Below, one piece after another: positions 24,566 through 32,544 of a stretch of 40,330 nt of DNA. How positions within the stretch are numbered: position 1 is the stretch's first letter; each line of letters begins with the position of its first letter. A program made the position numbers and the translations under genes. The stretch covers positions 1-40,330 of the forward strand of contig JAFGBI010000261.1 of the NCBI GenBank assembly GCA_016933275.1, given 5' to 3'. This DNA is from Polyangiaceae bacterium (lineage in GTDB: Bacteria > Myxococcota_A > Polyangia > Polyangiales > Polyangiaceae). The notes beneath the pieces were generated by a model, which was not told the origin of the DNA, ran no database searches, and was given only the letters and a program-made list of their open reading frames with translations.

Positions 24566-25345
24566 GTGCGGCCACCCAATCCTCGCTGGTCTCTAATCCT
24601 GGTGCCGTGGACGACGCTCGCCGGCTGTCAGCCGCCCGGCTCCCCAACGGCCCGCGCCGGGGAGCCGGGTGCCGTGACCGCCATGCCAGCGCCCAGCGCC
24701 CCACCCACCACGGCCGCTGTTCCGGTCGGGTCAGCACCTGCCGTGTCCGAGGTCGGTGGCAATGATCCCGGCGGCAACGGAGCCGCCACGTCCGGTGCGC
24801 TGCTTCCTGCCGCGAGCGCCTCCATCGCCGTCGCCCCTGGCGCGCCGCCAGCGGTCACCCCGCCGCTCCTCCTCGACGCTGCGGGTAGCCCCCTCCCGCA
24901 GACCGACGCTCGACCGCCGCTGGACGGTTCCTGGTTTCGGGATCTCGGACCGGCCCTCTTTCGGGCCATCGTCGCCGACGACGCCGACCTCGCGTTGCCG
25001 CACTTCTTCCCGGTCGTCGCCTACGAGCAGGTGAAAGCGATCGCGAGGCCGGCGCGCGACTGGGAGACGCGGCTCGTGCGGCTCTTTCGTCGGGACATCC
25101 ACCAGTACCACCTCTCTCTCGGGAAACCCCAGGAGCAGATGCGATACGAGGGGCTCGAGGTGCCGGAGGACCGCGCGAAGTACATGAAGCCCGGCTCGGA
25201 GGGGAACCGCCTCGGCTACTGGCGGGTCCTGCGTTCTCGGCTCACCTACCGCGACGAGGCTGACCGCCAGCGGAGCCTCGAGGTGACGAGCCTCATCTCT
25301 TGGCGCGGTGAATGGTACGTCGTTCACTTGCACGGGTTCGAGTGA
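24566..25345 (+). CDS. Lipoprotein of unknown function
   Basis: 259 residues from the GTG at 24566, chosen because it begins a lipoprotein signal (MRPPNPRWSLILVPWTTLAGCQPP, lipobox LAGC). An Ala/Pro/Val-rich linker of about 90 residues follows. The C-terminal 130 residues form one domain (WFRDLGPALFRAIVADDADLALPHFFPVVAYEQVKAIARPARDWETRLVRLFRRDIHQYH, then LGYWRVLRSRLTYRDEADRQRSLEVTSLISWRGEWYVVHLHGFE). The ending, strands with a terminal WYVVHLHGF, is like NTF2-type folds, but I do not recognise the family. It lies 52 bases after lysA on the same strand and may be co-transcribed. Confidence 0.7.
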   Translation: MRPPNPRWSLILVPWTTLAGCQPPGSPTARAGEPGAVTAMPAPSAPPTTAAVPVGSAPAVSEVGGNDPGGNGAATSGALLPAASASIAVAPGAPPAVTPPLLLDAAGSPLPQTDARPPLDGSWFRDLGPALFRAIVADDADLALPHFFPVVAYEQVKAIARPARDWETRLVRLFRRDIHQYHLSLGKPQEQMRYEGLEVPEDRAKYMKPGSEGNRLGYWRVLRSRLTYRDEADRQRSLEVTSLISWRGEWYVVHLHGFE

Positions 25346-25659
25346 AGACGCGGATGGAGGATCGCATCACGGCGAGGGGTCGGGCGGGAGTCGCTCCTCG
25401 CGCGGTCCGAAGCACCAGCGGATCGTTGCCGTCCACGGAATTCCGGCCTGATCTGTCGGCATACCTCAGGCGAAAGACTCGTCGACCTCGAGTCGAGTTT
25501 CTCCGGATGGAGGCAAGTGGGGCCTTTGCCGCACGCGCAGCCGCGCCGGCACCGCCGCGTGGCGCCGCGGTGTTGGGAGCGGATGTGCCATTCCCTCCCA
25601 CGGATCCTCGTGAGAACGAGGGCCGAAGACCCCACCAGGTTGTTTGAGCTTGGCAGCAG
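25346..25659. other. Intergenic stretch between convergent genes
   Basis: 314 bases between a plus-strand lipoprotein gene and the 3' end of the minus-strand acetyltransferase gene. Apart from the repeat fragment that begins at 25636, I see nothing: no gene and no T-run hairpin. Confidence 0.5.
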
Positions 25660-25680
25660 TCAACCTGATTGCTGCTCGAG
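25636..25680. repeat. MITE-like repeat, right-end fragment (copy 5)
   Basis: About 45 bases matching the last part of the family: CAGGTTGTTTGAG... then GGCAGCAGTCAACC and TGATTGCTGCTCGAG. The terminal CTCTAG has become CTCGAG. The GNAT gene reads into it and ends at a TGA inside the fragment, so its last six residues (LEQQSG) are encoded by the repeat. Confidence 0.75.
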
Positions 25681-26199
25681 CGATCGCGCATAGAACACAA
25701 GATACTCGTCGGGTGGCCGATGGACCAGGCGATGGGCGTTCCGTTCGCGTCGCGTCCGGCAGAACCCGCATTTCTCGAGAACCCGAATCGAGGCGGTGTT
25801 CTTCTCGAGGGACCAGGCGGAGAGCGTGCGGAGGCCGAGCTCAGTCCGGGCCACCTCGCAGAGCGCCATGACCGCGCGGGTGGCGATTCCTCGACCCCAA
25901 TATGCTCGCCCGATCCAGTAGCCGATTTCTCCGGCGCGGCCGGTAGGATCGATGTTCTTTACCCCGCAGACGCCGACGCAACGGCGCCGGACGAGGATCA
26001 CCAAGTGATACCCCGAGCCCTGCGCACGGCCCTGGAGCGCGAGGCCGACGAACCTCGCTGCTCCGTCAGTCGGGTAGGGGCTTGGCAGTCCCGTCGTTCC
26101 AGCGACTTCAGGATCCGAAGCCATCGCCTGGATCGCGGCCGTGTGGCGGCGGCTGACCGGCTCCAGGACGACCTCCTCCAGCGCTGCGGGTCGCATCAT
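25660..26199 (-). CDS. GNAT N-acetyltransferase (RimJ/RimL-like)
   Basis: 179 residues. GNAT enzymes move acetyl from acetyl-CoA to an amine. The acetyl-CoA loop is in GEIGYWIGRAYWGRGIATRAVMALCEVA, preceded by the strand YHLVILVRRRCVGVCGVKNI and followed by RTLSAWSLEKNTASIRVLEKCGF. This order is that of the Acetyltransf_3 (RimJ/RimL) group, which acetylates protein N-termini or small amines; the substrate is unknown. Two ATG codons start the frame (26199 and 26196). The C-terminal residues LEQQSG come from a fragment of the dispersed repeat, so the native end was probably lost or altered. Confidence 0.82.
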   Translation of the reverse strand: MMRPAALEEVVLEPVSRRHTAAIQAMASDPEVAGTTGLPSPYPTDGAARFVGLALQGRAQGSGYHLVILVRRRCVGVCGVKNIDPTGRAGEIGYWIGRAYWGRGIATRAVMALCEVARTELGLRTLSAWSLEKNTASIRVLEKCGFCRTRRERNAHRLVHRPPDEYLVFYARSLEQQSG

Positions 26200-26244
26200 G
26201 TTCCGTACGGGGAGTATAGGCCGACGTGCCCCGAACTGCCGTGG

Positions 26245-26685
26245 CTACCCCGAGCCGGACGGGGTGAAGCGCTCCCGGACAGCCCTCGGTACCGGCGTCG
26301 GACGCCCTTGGCGATCGACCATCACCCACGTCGTGGCAGCGGCGAGGAGGACGCACCGGTCCGTATCGCGAACCACCAGCGTGCGCCGCAGAGAGCTCGA
26401 CTCCCCGAACGACTCTACCCAGGTGTGGGCGGTGATCACCTCGTTCGCCGCCGCCGGTCGGAGGTAGTCCATCTCCTGCCGACGCACCACCCAGACGACC
26501 CCGAGCGCGAGGTAGGCGGCAAGATCGAGGCCAACGGCGCTCGAATGGGCGACGGCGGCGTCGATGACGAAGCGCAGCCAGCGGACGTTGTTCACGTGAC
26601 GGAGTTCATCGAGATCGCCGTCACCAACCACGATGCGGTGGAGAAAGGCATGCGGCGGCGGTTCGGGCAAGCTCATCCCGACCAC
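26245..26685 (-). CDS. Hotdog-fold acyl-CoA thioesterase (4HBT family)
   Basis: 146 residues, the size of a single hotdog domain. The catalytic-region motif is GDGDLDELRHVNNVRWLRFV, matching the D.D..GHVNN..Y pattern of 4-hydroxybenzoyl-CoA thioesterase and YbgC-like enzymes. Further strands are RRQEMDYLRPAAANEVITAHTWVESFGESSSLRRTLVV and LLAAATTWVMVDRQGRPTPVP. It should hydrolyse an acyl-CoA in the cytoplasm; the acyl chain cannot be inferred. The gene lies 34 bases downstream of the permease gene on the same strand and may be co-transcribed. An ATG at 26676 is an alternative start. Confidence 0.85.
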   Translation of the reverse strand: MVGMSLPEPPPHAFLHRIVVGDGDLDELRHVNNVRWLRFVIDAAVAHSSAVGLDLAAYLALGVVWVVRRQEMDYLRPAAANEVITAHTWVESFGESSSLRRTLVVRDTDRCVLLAAATTWVMVDRQGRPTPVPRAVRERFTPSGSG

Positions 26686-26719
26686 CGTATCAGAACGCCC
26701 CCCGAAGATTCCGGGCGAT

Positions 26720-27805
26720 TCATGCGGAAGACGGGGGAGGGGGTGTGGGTGGCGGCCGGAGCGAGATGCGCAGGAGTGGGGACACTGGAGGCGGGTCCAT
26801 CAGCGCGGCGATCCATCGATACTCTTCGATCTGCTCGAAGGCGATCTTCATCGCCATCGTGAGCGGTAGGCTGAGGATCATCCCGGCAACTCCCCAGACG
26901 TAGCCCCAGACGACGAGGGATACGACGACGACGAGGACGGAGATGCCGAAGCGGTTCCCCTGGAGCTGCGGCTCGATGATGTTTCCGATCACCATGTGGA
27001 TCGCGAAAATGCCACCGGCGACGAGCGCGGCGGTCCCGATATCGTACTGCAAGAGGGCGAGGGCGACGGTGGGGACAGCGGCGACGAAGGCACCGATGTT
27101 GGGTATGAAGTTGAAGAGGAACGCGATCAGCGCCAGAAGCTCCGCGAAGTCGACCTCGAGCACGGCGAGCAGGACATAGACCGCGACCCCGATGGCCAGG
27201 CTCACGTAGGTCTTGAGGACGATGTAGCGTCGCACCTCGGTGGAGATGCGCTCGAAGGCGCTCAGATCTGCCTGGGGGTTGCTCCAGGCACGGCGGAGAC
27301 GCGAGGGGAAGTCCGTCACCTCGAGGAGGATGAACACCAGCACCAGCACCACGACGGTGGTGTCGCCGAGGAGTCCGGCAATCCCCGAGAGGGTCGTGCT
27401 CGCGACCCCCACCAGGGCGCTGGGCTCGAGCGCGTCGCTCACCGCGTTTCGATTGAGGTGGATGCCATGAGCGTCGAGCCACTTCGATACGCGCCAGGCG
27501 AAGGCATCGAGTCGGACCGCATACGCAGGCCACCCCGCGACGAAGGACGTCATGGAGGTCACCACGACGCCGGCGAAGAACGACAACACGCCCATGACCC
27601 CGACTGCCACCGCCGTGACGGATGTCCACAAGGGGACCCGGAAGGATCTCGCCCAGACCACGAAGGGCGCGGTGAGCAGCGCGAGGAAGGCCGCGAGCAC
27701 CAATGGAACCAGCACCGCTTGCGCGACCTTCAGGCCGGCGATGACGATCACCAGACACGCGACGTTGACGAGGACGTGATGGGGACGCCGCCCGGACGAA
27801 GCCAT
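26720..27805 (-). CDS. AI-2E family transporter (PF01594 type permease)
   Basis: 361 residues with about eight hydrophobic segments. The N-terminal pair is VLVNVACLVIVIAGLKVAQAVLVPLVLAAFLALLTAPFVVWA. A periplasmic or cytoplasmic helical stretch follows the third segment. The family-typical C-terminal block is ALIAFLFNFIPNIGAFVAAVPTVALALLQ, then GGIFAIHMVIGNIIEPQLQGNRFGISVLVVVVSLVVWGYVWGVAGMILSLPLTMAMKI. The PNIG and EP..G motifs are diagnostic of PF01594. Family members export autoinducer-2 or act in ion or lipid transport; no substrate can be assigned. I chose the ATG at 27805 (MASSGRRPHH); the open frame upstream is Arg/Ala-rich and without hydrophobic segments. Confidence 0.88.
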   Translation of the reverse strand: MASSGRRPHHVLVNVACLVIVIAGLKVAQAVLVPLVLAAFLALLTAPFVVWARSFRVPLWTSVTAVAVGVMGVLSFFAGVVVTSMTSFVAGWPAYAVRLDAFAWRVSKWLDAHGIHLNRNAVSDALEPSALVGVASTTLSGIAGLLGDTTVVVLVLVFILLEVTDFPSRLRRAWSNPQADLSAFERISTEVRRYIVLKTYVSLAIGVAVYVLLAVLEVDFAELLALIAFLFNFIPNIGAFVAAVPTVALALLQYDIGTAALVAGGIFAIHMVIGNIIEPQLQGNRFGISVLVVVVSLVVWGYVWGVAGMILSLPLTMAMKIAFEQIEEYRWIAALMDPPPVSPLLRISLRPPPTPPPPSSA

Positions 27806-27878
27806 GACCGAGAGCGAGTAGACACCGCCTCGCCGCCGCGGCCAAGGGCGGGCGGCGGGGTAGCCCCCGGCCTGCTCG

Positions 27879-28988
27879 CTACCCGCCTGTGGTGCCGGCG
27901 ATCGCGGTCGTCCCGGATGCTCCGCCCGCGCCACCGACGACCTGAGTGCCGCCCGTGGTGGGGCCCTCACCGCCCGCGCCACCGCCGCCCGCGCTGGCAC
28001 CACTCGACCCCGCAGCACCGCCGGCGTTCGCGCCCCCGGTTGGCGAGCCTGCTTGCCCTGCACCGCCGCTCGTCCCGCCACCCGCACCACCGATCACTGG
28101 TTCAGCGCCCCCCGCGCCTCCCCCACCACCGGCACCGCCCTCACCGGTATGGGGCAACCCCTCGGGCGGCACGCCCCAAACGAGCACCCCCCCGATGTAG
28201 ACCCCGATGCGGTCGACGTTGCCGTAGGAGTAGTCGTCGCTCTGGATGAACGTCCCCGCCCAGTTCGATGGGTGGATCCGGACGGCAATCTCGTTCGCAC
28301 CGTTTCCACCGCGGAGGAGGAATTCGTCTTCGAAGCCAATCTCGAGGTAGGTCGTGGCGCCATCGTAGAGCGTCTCACCGAACACGTCGGTGAGGTTGTC
28401 CTTTCCGCCCAGCGACTCCGTCACGTGGTCGAACTCCACCATGAGGTCGTCCTCGATCTCGCTGCTGAACCAGTAGCGGATCGTCACCGTCGAGAGGTCG
28501 AGTGGATCGTGCGCCTCGTTGGCTAGCGTGAGCAGGAAGTTGATGTTCTGCGTGCTGCCTGCTGGCTCTCGATTCGTGTACCCGAGCGTGATCGCGCCGG
28601 TCGAGTAGGAGCCCGCTACTCCACCCCCGCCCGTCACCGCGCCGCCCGCGCCCCCGGTTTCCGTCGCCCCGCCGTTGGCACCGCTGGCGCCGGTGCCGCC
28701 CGTCGTGGCGGTCCCGCCGTCGTTGGCTCGGCCCCCGGTCGTCGCGGTCCCGCCCTCACCCGTCTCGCCGCCGTTCGCGGTCCCTCCCGTACCCGAGCCG
28801 CCGGTGGGGCGGGCTCCGCCCGTGGGCGAAGTACCACCCGTGGGCCGGTATCCCCCGGTGCTTGGTAGCCCGCCGGACTCGTCCTCGCCCACCCCGGGGG
28901 CCCCCTGCTTCTCACTCTTTGCGCATCCGACAACGGCGAGCGCCGCGACCGCCGACCCGACCCATACCCACGTCACGACCTTCGACAT
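27879..28988 (-). CDS. Surface lipoprotein with CBM3-type cellulose-binding module
   Basis: 369 residues. A lipoprotein signal ends in VVGC (Cys22). Residues about 40-128 are a Gly/Thr-rich linker with many TGG and GGT units. Residues about 131-275 match carbohydrate-binding module family 3: ITLGYTNRE, INFLLTLANEAHDPLDLSTVTIRYWFSSE, TYLEIGFEDEFLLRGG, NEIAVRIHPSNWAGTFIQSDDYSYG, and IGVYIGGVLVWGVPP. Residues 283-369 are another Gly/Ala/Thr low-complexity tail. No catalytic domain is present. CBM3 modules bind crystalline cellulose or chitin, so this protein may hold cells or enzymes on plant fibres; that is inference. A GGGAGGA site precedes the ATG at 28988. It opens the polysaccharide island. 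Confidence 0.85.
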   Translation of the reverse strand: MSKVVTWVWVGSAVAALAVVGCAKSEKQGAPGVGEDESGGLPSTGGYRPTGGTSPTGGARPTGGSGTGGTANGGETGEGGTATTGGRANDGGTATTGGTGASGANGGATETGGAGGAVTGGGGVAGSYSTGAITLGYTNREPAGSTQNINFLLTLANEAHDPLDLSTVTIRYWFSSEIEDDLMVEFDHVTESLGGKDNLTDVFGETLYDGATTYLEIGFEDEFLLRGGNGANEIAVRIHPSNWAGTFIQSDDYSYGNVDRIGVYIGGVLVWGVPPEGLPHTGEGGAGGGGGAGGAEPVIGGAGGGTSGGAGQAGSPTGGANAGGAAGSSGASAGGGGAGGEGPTTGGTQVVGGAGGASGTTAIAGTTGG

Positions 28989-29223
28989 CAACCATCCTCC
29001 CAACGTTCAAGCGGCCGAAGACTACGGCAGAAGGCGTACCGGTCAACTTGACGCAGGCGACCGGGTTCGTCGAGCCGAGCGAACCGTGGTGGCGGCTGCT
29101 CCAGCCGGTCACGCCCACCATGTCCCACCGTCCGCTTGGGGTGTTCCTGCCATCAACCCACCAAGCTTGGCGAGCGGTCTGGCATGGCGGCCGGCGAAGT
29201 GACGGGCGCTGCCGGTGGGGCGG

Positions 29224-29436
29224 TCAGCGCCTCAGGAGTAGGTTCGCCAGCACGGTCAAAACGACGCTCACCAGGATACACGTGGCGACGGGCGCATAGA
29301 GCCGGAAGCCCCTGCGCTCCACCAGGAGATCGCCGGGCAAGCGTGGCAACCCGAACCGGTCCGTGACGAGCAGCGCGAGGCCGCCGAGGACCATCAACCC
29401 GCCGAGGACCAAGAGAGACCTGCCGAGCGCCGCCAT
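29224..29436 (-). CDS. DUF2905 family small membrane protein
   Basis: 70 residues, the normal size for this family. Two hydrophobic helices (RSLLVLGGLMVLGGLALLVTDRFG and FRLYAPVATCILVSVVLTVLANLLLRR) flank the conserved loop LPRLPGDLLVERRGFRLYAP, the family signature. The function is not known. The ATG at 29436 (MAALGRSLLV) is chosen over the longer frame, whose extra residues are unlike the family. Confidence 0.85.
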   Translation of the reverse strand: MAALGRSLLVLGGLMVLGGLALLVTDRFGLPRLPGDLLVERRGFRLYAPVATCILVSVVLTVLANLLLRR

Positions 29437-29548
29437 CGACCTTGTCCTACCATCCCGGCGGCTCCCGTTCACCCGCGACGCCTCATGGCTTCGGAGCGGC
29501 GGTTCACGGGAGGGGAGCCCAGGGAGGTGTGCCGCCCCACGACGAAGA

Positions 29549-30967
29549 TCATCGGGCGACGACGGTCGTGACCGATCTTGGGGGCAGGTGGAGCAGGCCG
29601 TCCAGTGCTCCGAGGTCGTTCCACAACGAAGACCGCCCAGGATCGAAGACGGATTGGATCGTCTCGGTGCTCTCGGCGCCGAACCCGGCAAGATCGAGCG
29701 TCACCGTCCTCGTGGCGTCGGCAACGTTGAGAAGTACGATGGTGAGCCGGTCGTCTTCGGGAGAGACGAAGGCCGACGCTCGGACTCCGAGCACCATCGA
29801 GCTCGTCTCGACGCGCACGTCGCCGGGATCGGTGTGGCGCGCGAAATGACGAACGGCGTAGTACTGATCCCTGAGCAGGTAGTCGTCGTCGGCACGGTCC
29901 TCGAGATCATCGCCCGGGAGGAGGGAGATGAGGCCTTTCCCGGGCCACACGAGCTCCCAGTAGAGAAAGGCCGACGCGCCTTGCTCGACCAGGGAGTTTT
30001 GGATCAACCACGCGGTCTCGAAGCCCCCATCCACCCCGTTGTCCCCGTCGGTTCCAAACTCGGTCTGGAAGACCGGGAGCCCACGAGCAGCGTTGGCGGC
30101 GCCGCGCAGTGGTGAAATGAAGCTGTCCGGACCGGGCGTCCGCCAGTCCCACACTCCGTCCGAGCCGCTCTCGTACAGGTGGTGGGCCACGGCAGCGAGC
30201 GGCGCGGGATCGAGCTCCGTCATGTAGCTCTCGACTCTCTCGTAGTGGACACCCTGAGTCTCCGGGCCGATGAGCTTGGTCGTGTCCCCCCGTTCCTCCA
30301 GGCTGGCGGCGACCGTGGCGAGCGCGCGATCGTAGCCTGGCAGATTCGCCGTCTCCGTGGGGTCGAAGCGGCAACCCTCCCAGCCGTTTGGGGTGAAATC
30401 CGGCTCGTTCTGGATCGAGAACCAGGTGGCCGTGATGCCGGCTGCCCGGTACTCTTCCAGGGAGTCCGCCCAGTACTCCGCGAAGGCGCGGTAGGCGAAA
30501 TCCTCCCCGTCCCGGACGAGCGTGCAGGTCGAGGCGTTCCCGTCGCAGTTTTCCACGCCGCTCGCCTTGAGCGCGCCAGGTGGCGACCAGGAGGTCAAGA
30601 GCACCTCGGGCGCGTAGCCGAGCGAGGCCGTTGCGCGCTCCAGTATGGTGGCTTCGTCGGTCAGGTCCGACGGCTCGCTGCTGCGCTGGAAGCGGTTTCG
30701 ATACCGCAAGATGTCGAGTCCGAGCTGCGGAAAAGCGTCCTCGAAGAGCTCGTCGGCCCGAGGGTGCGTGGCTAGCAGGCCCTGGTACCACGCGAGAGAT
30801 GCGCCGAAGCCCACCAACGATTGATGGGTGACCTCCGGCTTGACGACCACGTCGGGCTCCGGCACGAAGGCTGGAGCCGAGCAGCCAAACGCGGCGGCAC
30901 TCAGGCAGACGAAAAGTGATGACCGTAGGCGCGCTGCGCGGCCTCGGGCAGTATTGGAGGCAGGCAT
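29549..30967 (-). CDS. GH30 family glycoside hydrolase, lipoprotein (minus-strand member)
   Basis: 472 residues. The lipobox AFGC (Cys29) predicts a lipid-anchored enzyme at the cell surface. The catalytic (beta/alpha)8 domain begins QSLVGFGASLAWYQG. Strand 4 has SIQNEPDF with the acid/base E188, and strand 7 has VFQTEFGTD with the nucleophile E303. HHLYESGSDGVWDWRTPGPD lies between. The C-terminal part (VRASAFVSPEDDRLTIVLLNVADATRTVTLDLAGF...LPPRSVTTVVAR) is the beta-sandwich side domain of GH30. GH30 includes glucuronoxylanases, xylanases, beta-1,6-glucanases and glucosylceramidases; the subfamily is not clear. The divergent gene at 31048 is a paralog, with 80 bases between their starts. Catalytic assignments follow the family pattern. 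Confidence 0.88.
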   Translation of the reverse strand: MPASNTARGRAARLRSSLFVCLSAAAFGCSAPAFVPEPDVVVKPEVTHQSLVGFGASLAWYQGLLATHPRADELFEDAFPQLGLDILRYRNRFQRSSEPSDLTDEATILERATASLGYAPEVLLTSWSPPGALKASGVENCDGNASTCTLVRDGEDFAYRAFAEYWADSLEEYRAAGITATWFSIQNEPDFTPNGWEGCRFDPTETANLPGYDRALATVAASLEERGDTTKLIGPETQGVHYERVESYMTELDPAPLAAVAHHLYESGSDGVWDWRTPGPDSFISPLRGAANAARGLPVFQTEFGTDGDNGVDGGFETAWLIQNSLVEQGASAFLYWELVWPGKGLISLLPGDDLEDRADDDYLLRDQYYAVRHFARHTDPGDVRVETSSMVLGVRASAFVSPEDDRLTIVLLNVADATRTVTLDLAGFGAESTETIQSVFDPGRSSLWNDLGALDGLLHLPPRSVTTVVAR

Positions 30968-31047
30968 GGCAATATGCCCCCGACCCAGGGGCGGGACGCG
31001 AAAGATTGCGTTGAAGCGCGTCGGATGTCCAGGCTAGGCTGTCAGCC

Positions 31048-32523
31048 ATGTTCGTTGGACCGGGCGCTCGTCGTTTCCTCGGCTGGCCAACCGCGGCCAC
31101 GGCTGCGGCCCTCATGGTCGCCTGCGTTGGTCGGCCGTGGCAGCCCAAGGAGGCCAAGGGCAGCCGGAAGGACGACGCCGATTTCGGCCGTCACGAGGGT
31201 GAGTTCAATCATGACCTCGGCGAGGCCGGGACGCCCACGCCCGTGGCCGTTGATCTCGAGCGACGATATCAGACCCTCGATGGCTTCGGCGCCGCCACCG
31301 CCTGGTACCACGATCGCATCGTTGGCAAGACGCCGGACGGCCTCTACGAGCTGCTCTTCCCGGAGCTCGGACTGGACATCCTTCGCTTCCGCAACCGGTA
31401 CGACCGCGGCGAGAAGGACGACCGGAACATCGAGGTCGAGACCGAGATCCTCGAGCGGGCGACCAAGGCACTCGGACACCCGCCCAAGCTCCTGCTAAGC
31501 TCCTGGTCGCCGCCGGCCGCGCTCAAGGCCAACGGCGCCGAACGCTGCAAGAGCAACCCAGACTGCACCCTCATCAAGAAGAAGGGCAAGTTCGTCTACG
31601 ACGAGTTTGCCGACTACTGGCTCGAGTCCTTGCGTGACTATGAGAAACGCGGGATCTTTCCTGATTTCATCAGCATCCAGAACGAGCCCGACTTCTCGCC
31701 ACCCGACTGGGAGGGTTGCCGCTTCACGCCCGCCGAGTCTCCGGAGTATCCCGGGTATGACCGCGCGCTCGCGGCCGTTCACGGGAAGGTCCAGCAGCTG
31801 GCCAAGCCACCGGCCCTCGTGGGTCCCGAGACCATCGGCGTACACTACGACAAGGTTGAGAACTACCTCGCGAAGCTCGACCAGAACCTGCTCTACGCGG
31901 TGGCTCATCACCTCTACGAGATGGGTGGCGATGGCGTGTGGGACTGGCGATCGCCGGGTCCGGACAGCTACCGGGACGAGATGGAGGCCGTCGGGCTCAT
32001 GACGAACATGCGCCGGTGGCAGACGGAATTCGCGACCGACGAAGACAAGGGGATCGAGGGTGGTTTCGAGACGGCCGCGCTCATCGAGCACCTGCTCGTG
32101 GCGGAGAGTGGCTCGGCGTTCGTCTACTGGAACCTGGTGTGGGACGGAGCAGGCGGGCTCGTAGGCATGATGGGCAGGCGTCCCCGCGTGCGCGACCAGT
32201 ACTACGCGATGCGTCACTTCTCGCGCTTCACCGATCCTGGTTGGGTTCGAGTCAACGCCTGGACTCCCGATCCGGCCCTGCGCGCCTCCGGCTGGATTTC
32301 GCCCGACGATCAGGCGCTGACGGTGGTGCTGCTCAACACGGGCGAGAAGATGCTGGACGTGGAGGTCGATCTCGGGGGCTTCGCCGCGTCCAAGGTCGAG
32401 ACGCGGCGCACGACCTTCCGCCCCAGCGAATCCGAGCGTTGGCGCGATCTCGGCGATGCGGGTCGGAACGGCGTGGTCCGTCTGCCGTCCCGTTCGATCG
32501 CCACGATCGCCCTGACGAAGTGA
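31048..32523 (+). CDS. GH30 family glycoside hydrolase, lipoprotein (plus-strand member)
   Basis: 491 residues with lipobox MVAC (Cys26) and a charged linker of 40 residues. The barrel starts QTLDGFGAATAWYHD. The acid/base is E213 in SIQNEPDFSPPDWEGCRF and the nucleophile E327 in RWQTEFATDED. GPETIGVHYDKVENY, AVAHHLYEMGGDGVWDWRSPGPDSY and SAFVYWNLVWDG are shared nearly word for word with the divergent paralog. The end (LTVVLLNTGEKMLDVEVDLGGF...LPSRSIATIALTK) is the GH30 side beta-domain. It is probably active on xylan or a related beta-linked hemicellulose; the subfamily needs a tree. It converges with the kdgK gene, whose product acts on uronate-derived sugar acids. Confidence 0.88.
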   Translation: MFVGPGARRFLGWPTAATAAALMVACVGRPWQPKEAKGSRKDDADFGRHEGEFNHDLGEAGTPTPVAVDLERRYQTLDGFGAATAWYHDRIVGKTPDGLYELLFPELGLDILRFRNRYDRGEKDDRNIEVETEILERATKALGHPPKLLLSSWSPPAALKANGAERCKSNPDCTLIKKKGKFVYDEFADYWLESLRDYEKRGIFPDFISIQNEPDFSPPDWEGCRFTPAESPEYPGYDRALAAVHGKVQQLAKPPALVGPETIGVHYDKVENYLAKLDQNLLYAVAHHLYEMGGDGVWDWRSPGPDSYRDEMEAVGLMTNMRRWQTEFATDEDKGIEGGFETAALIEHLLVAESGSAFVYWNLVWDGAGGLVGMMGRRPRVRDQYYAMRHFSRFTDPGWVRVNAWTPDPALRASGWISPDDQALTVVLLNTGEKMLDVEVDLGGFAASKVETRRTTFRPSESERWRDLGDAGRNGVVRLPSRSIATIALTK

Positions 32524-32544
32524 GCGCGTCGCTTCGGTGAGCGA

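Noticed and set aside
28675-28870. The Gly/Thr codon repeats of the CBM3 protein as a DNA tandem repeat
   Set aside because: The codons vary (GGC/GGG/GGT, ACC/ACG), so the repeat is at protein level rather than a DNA array.
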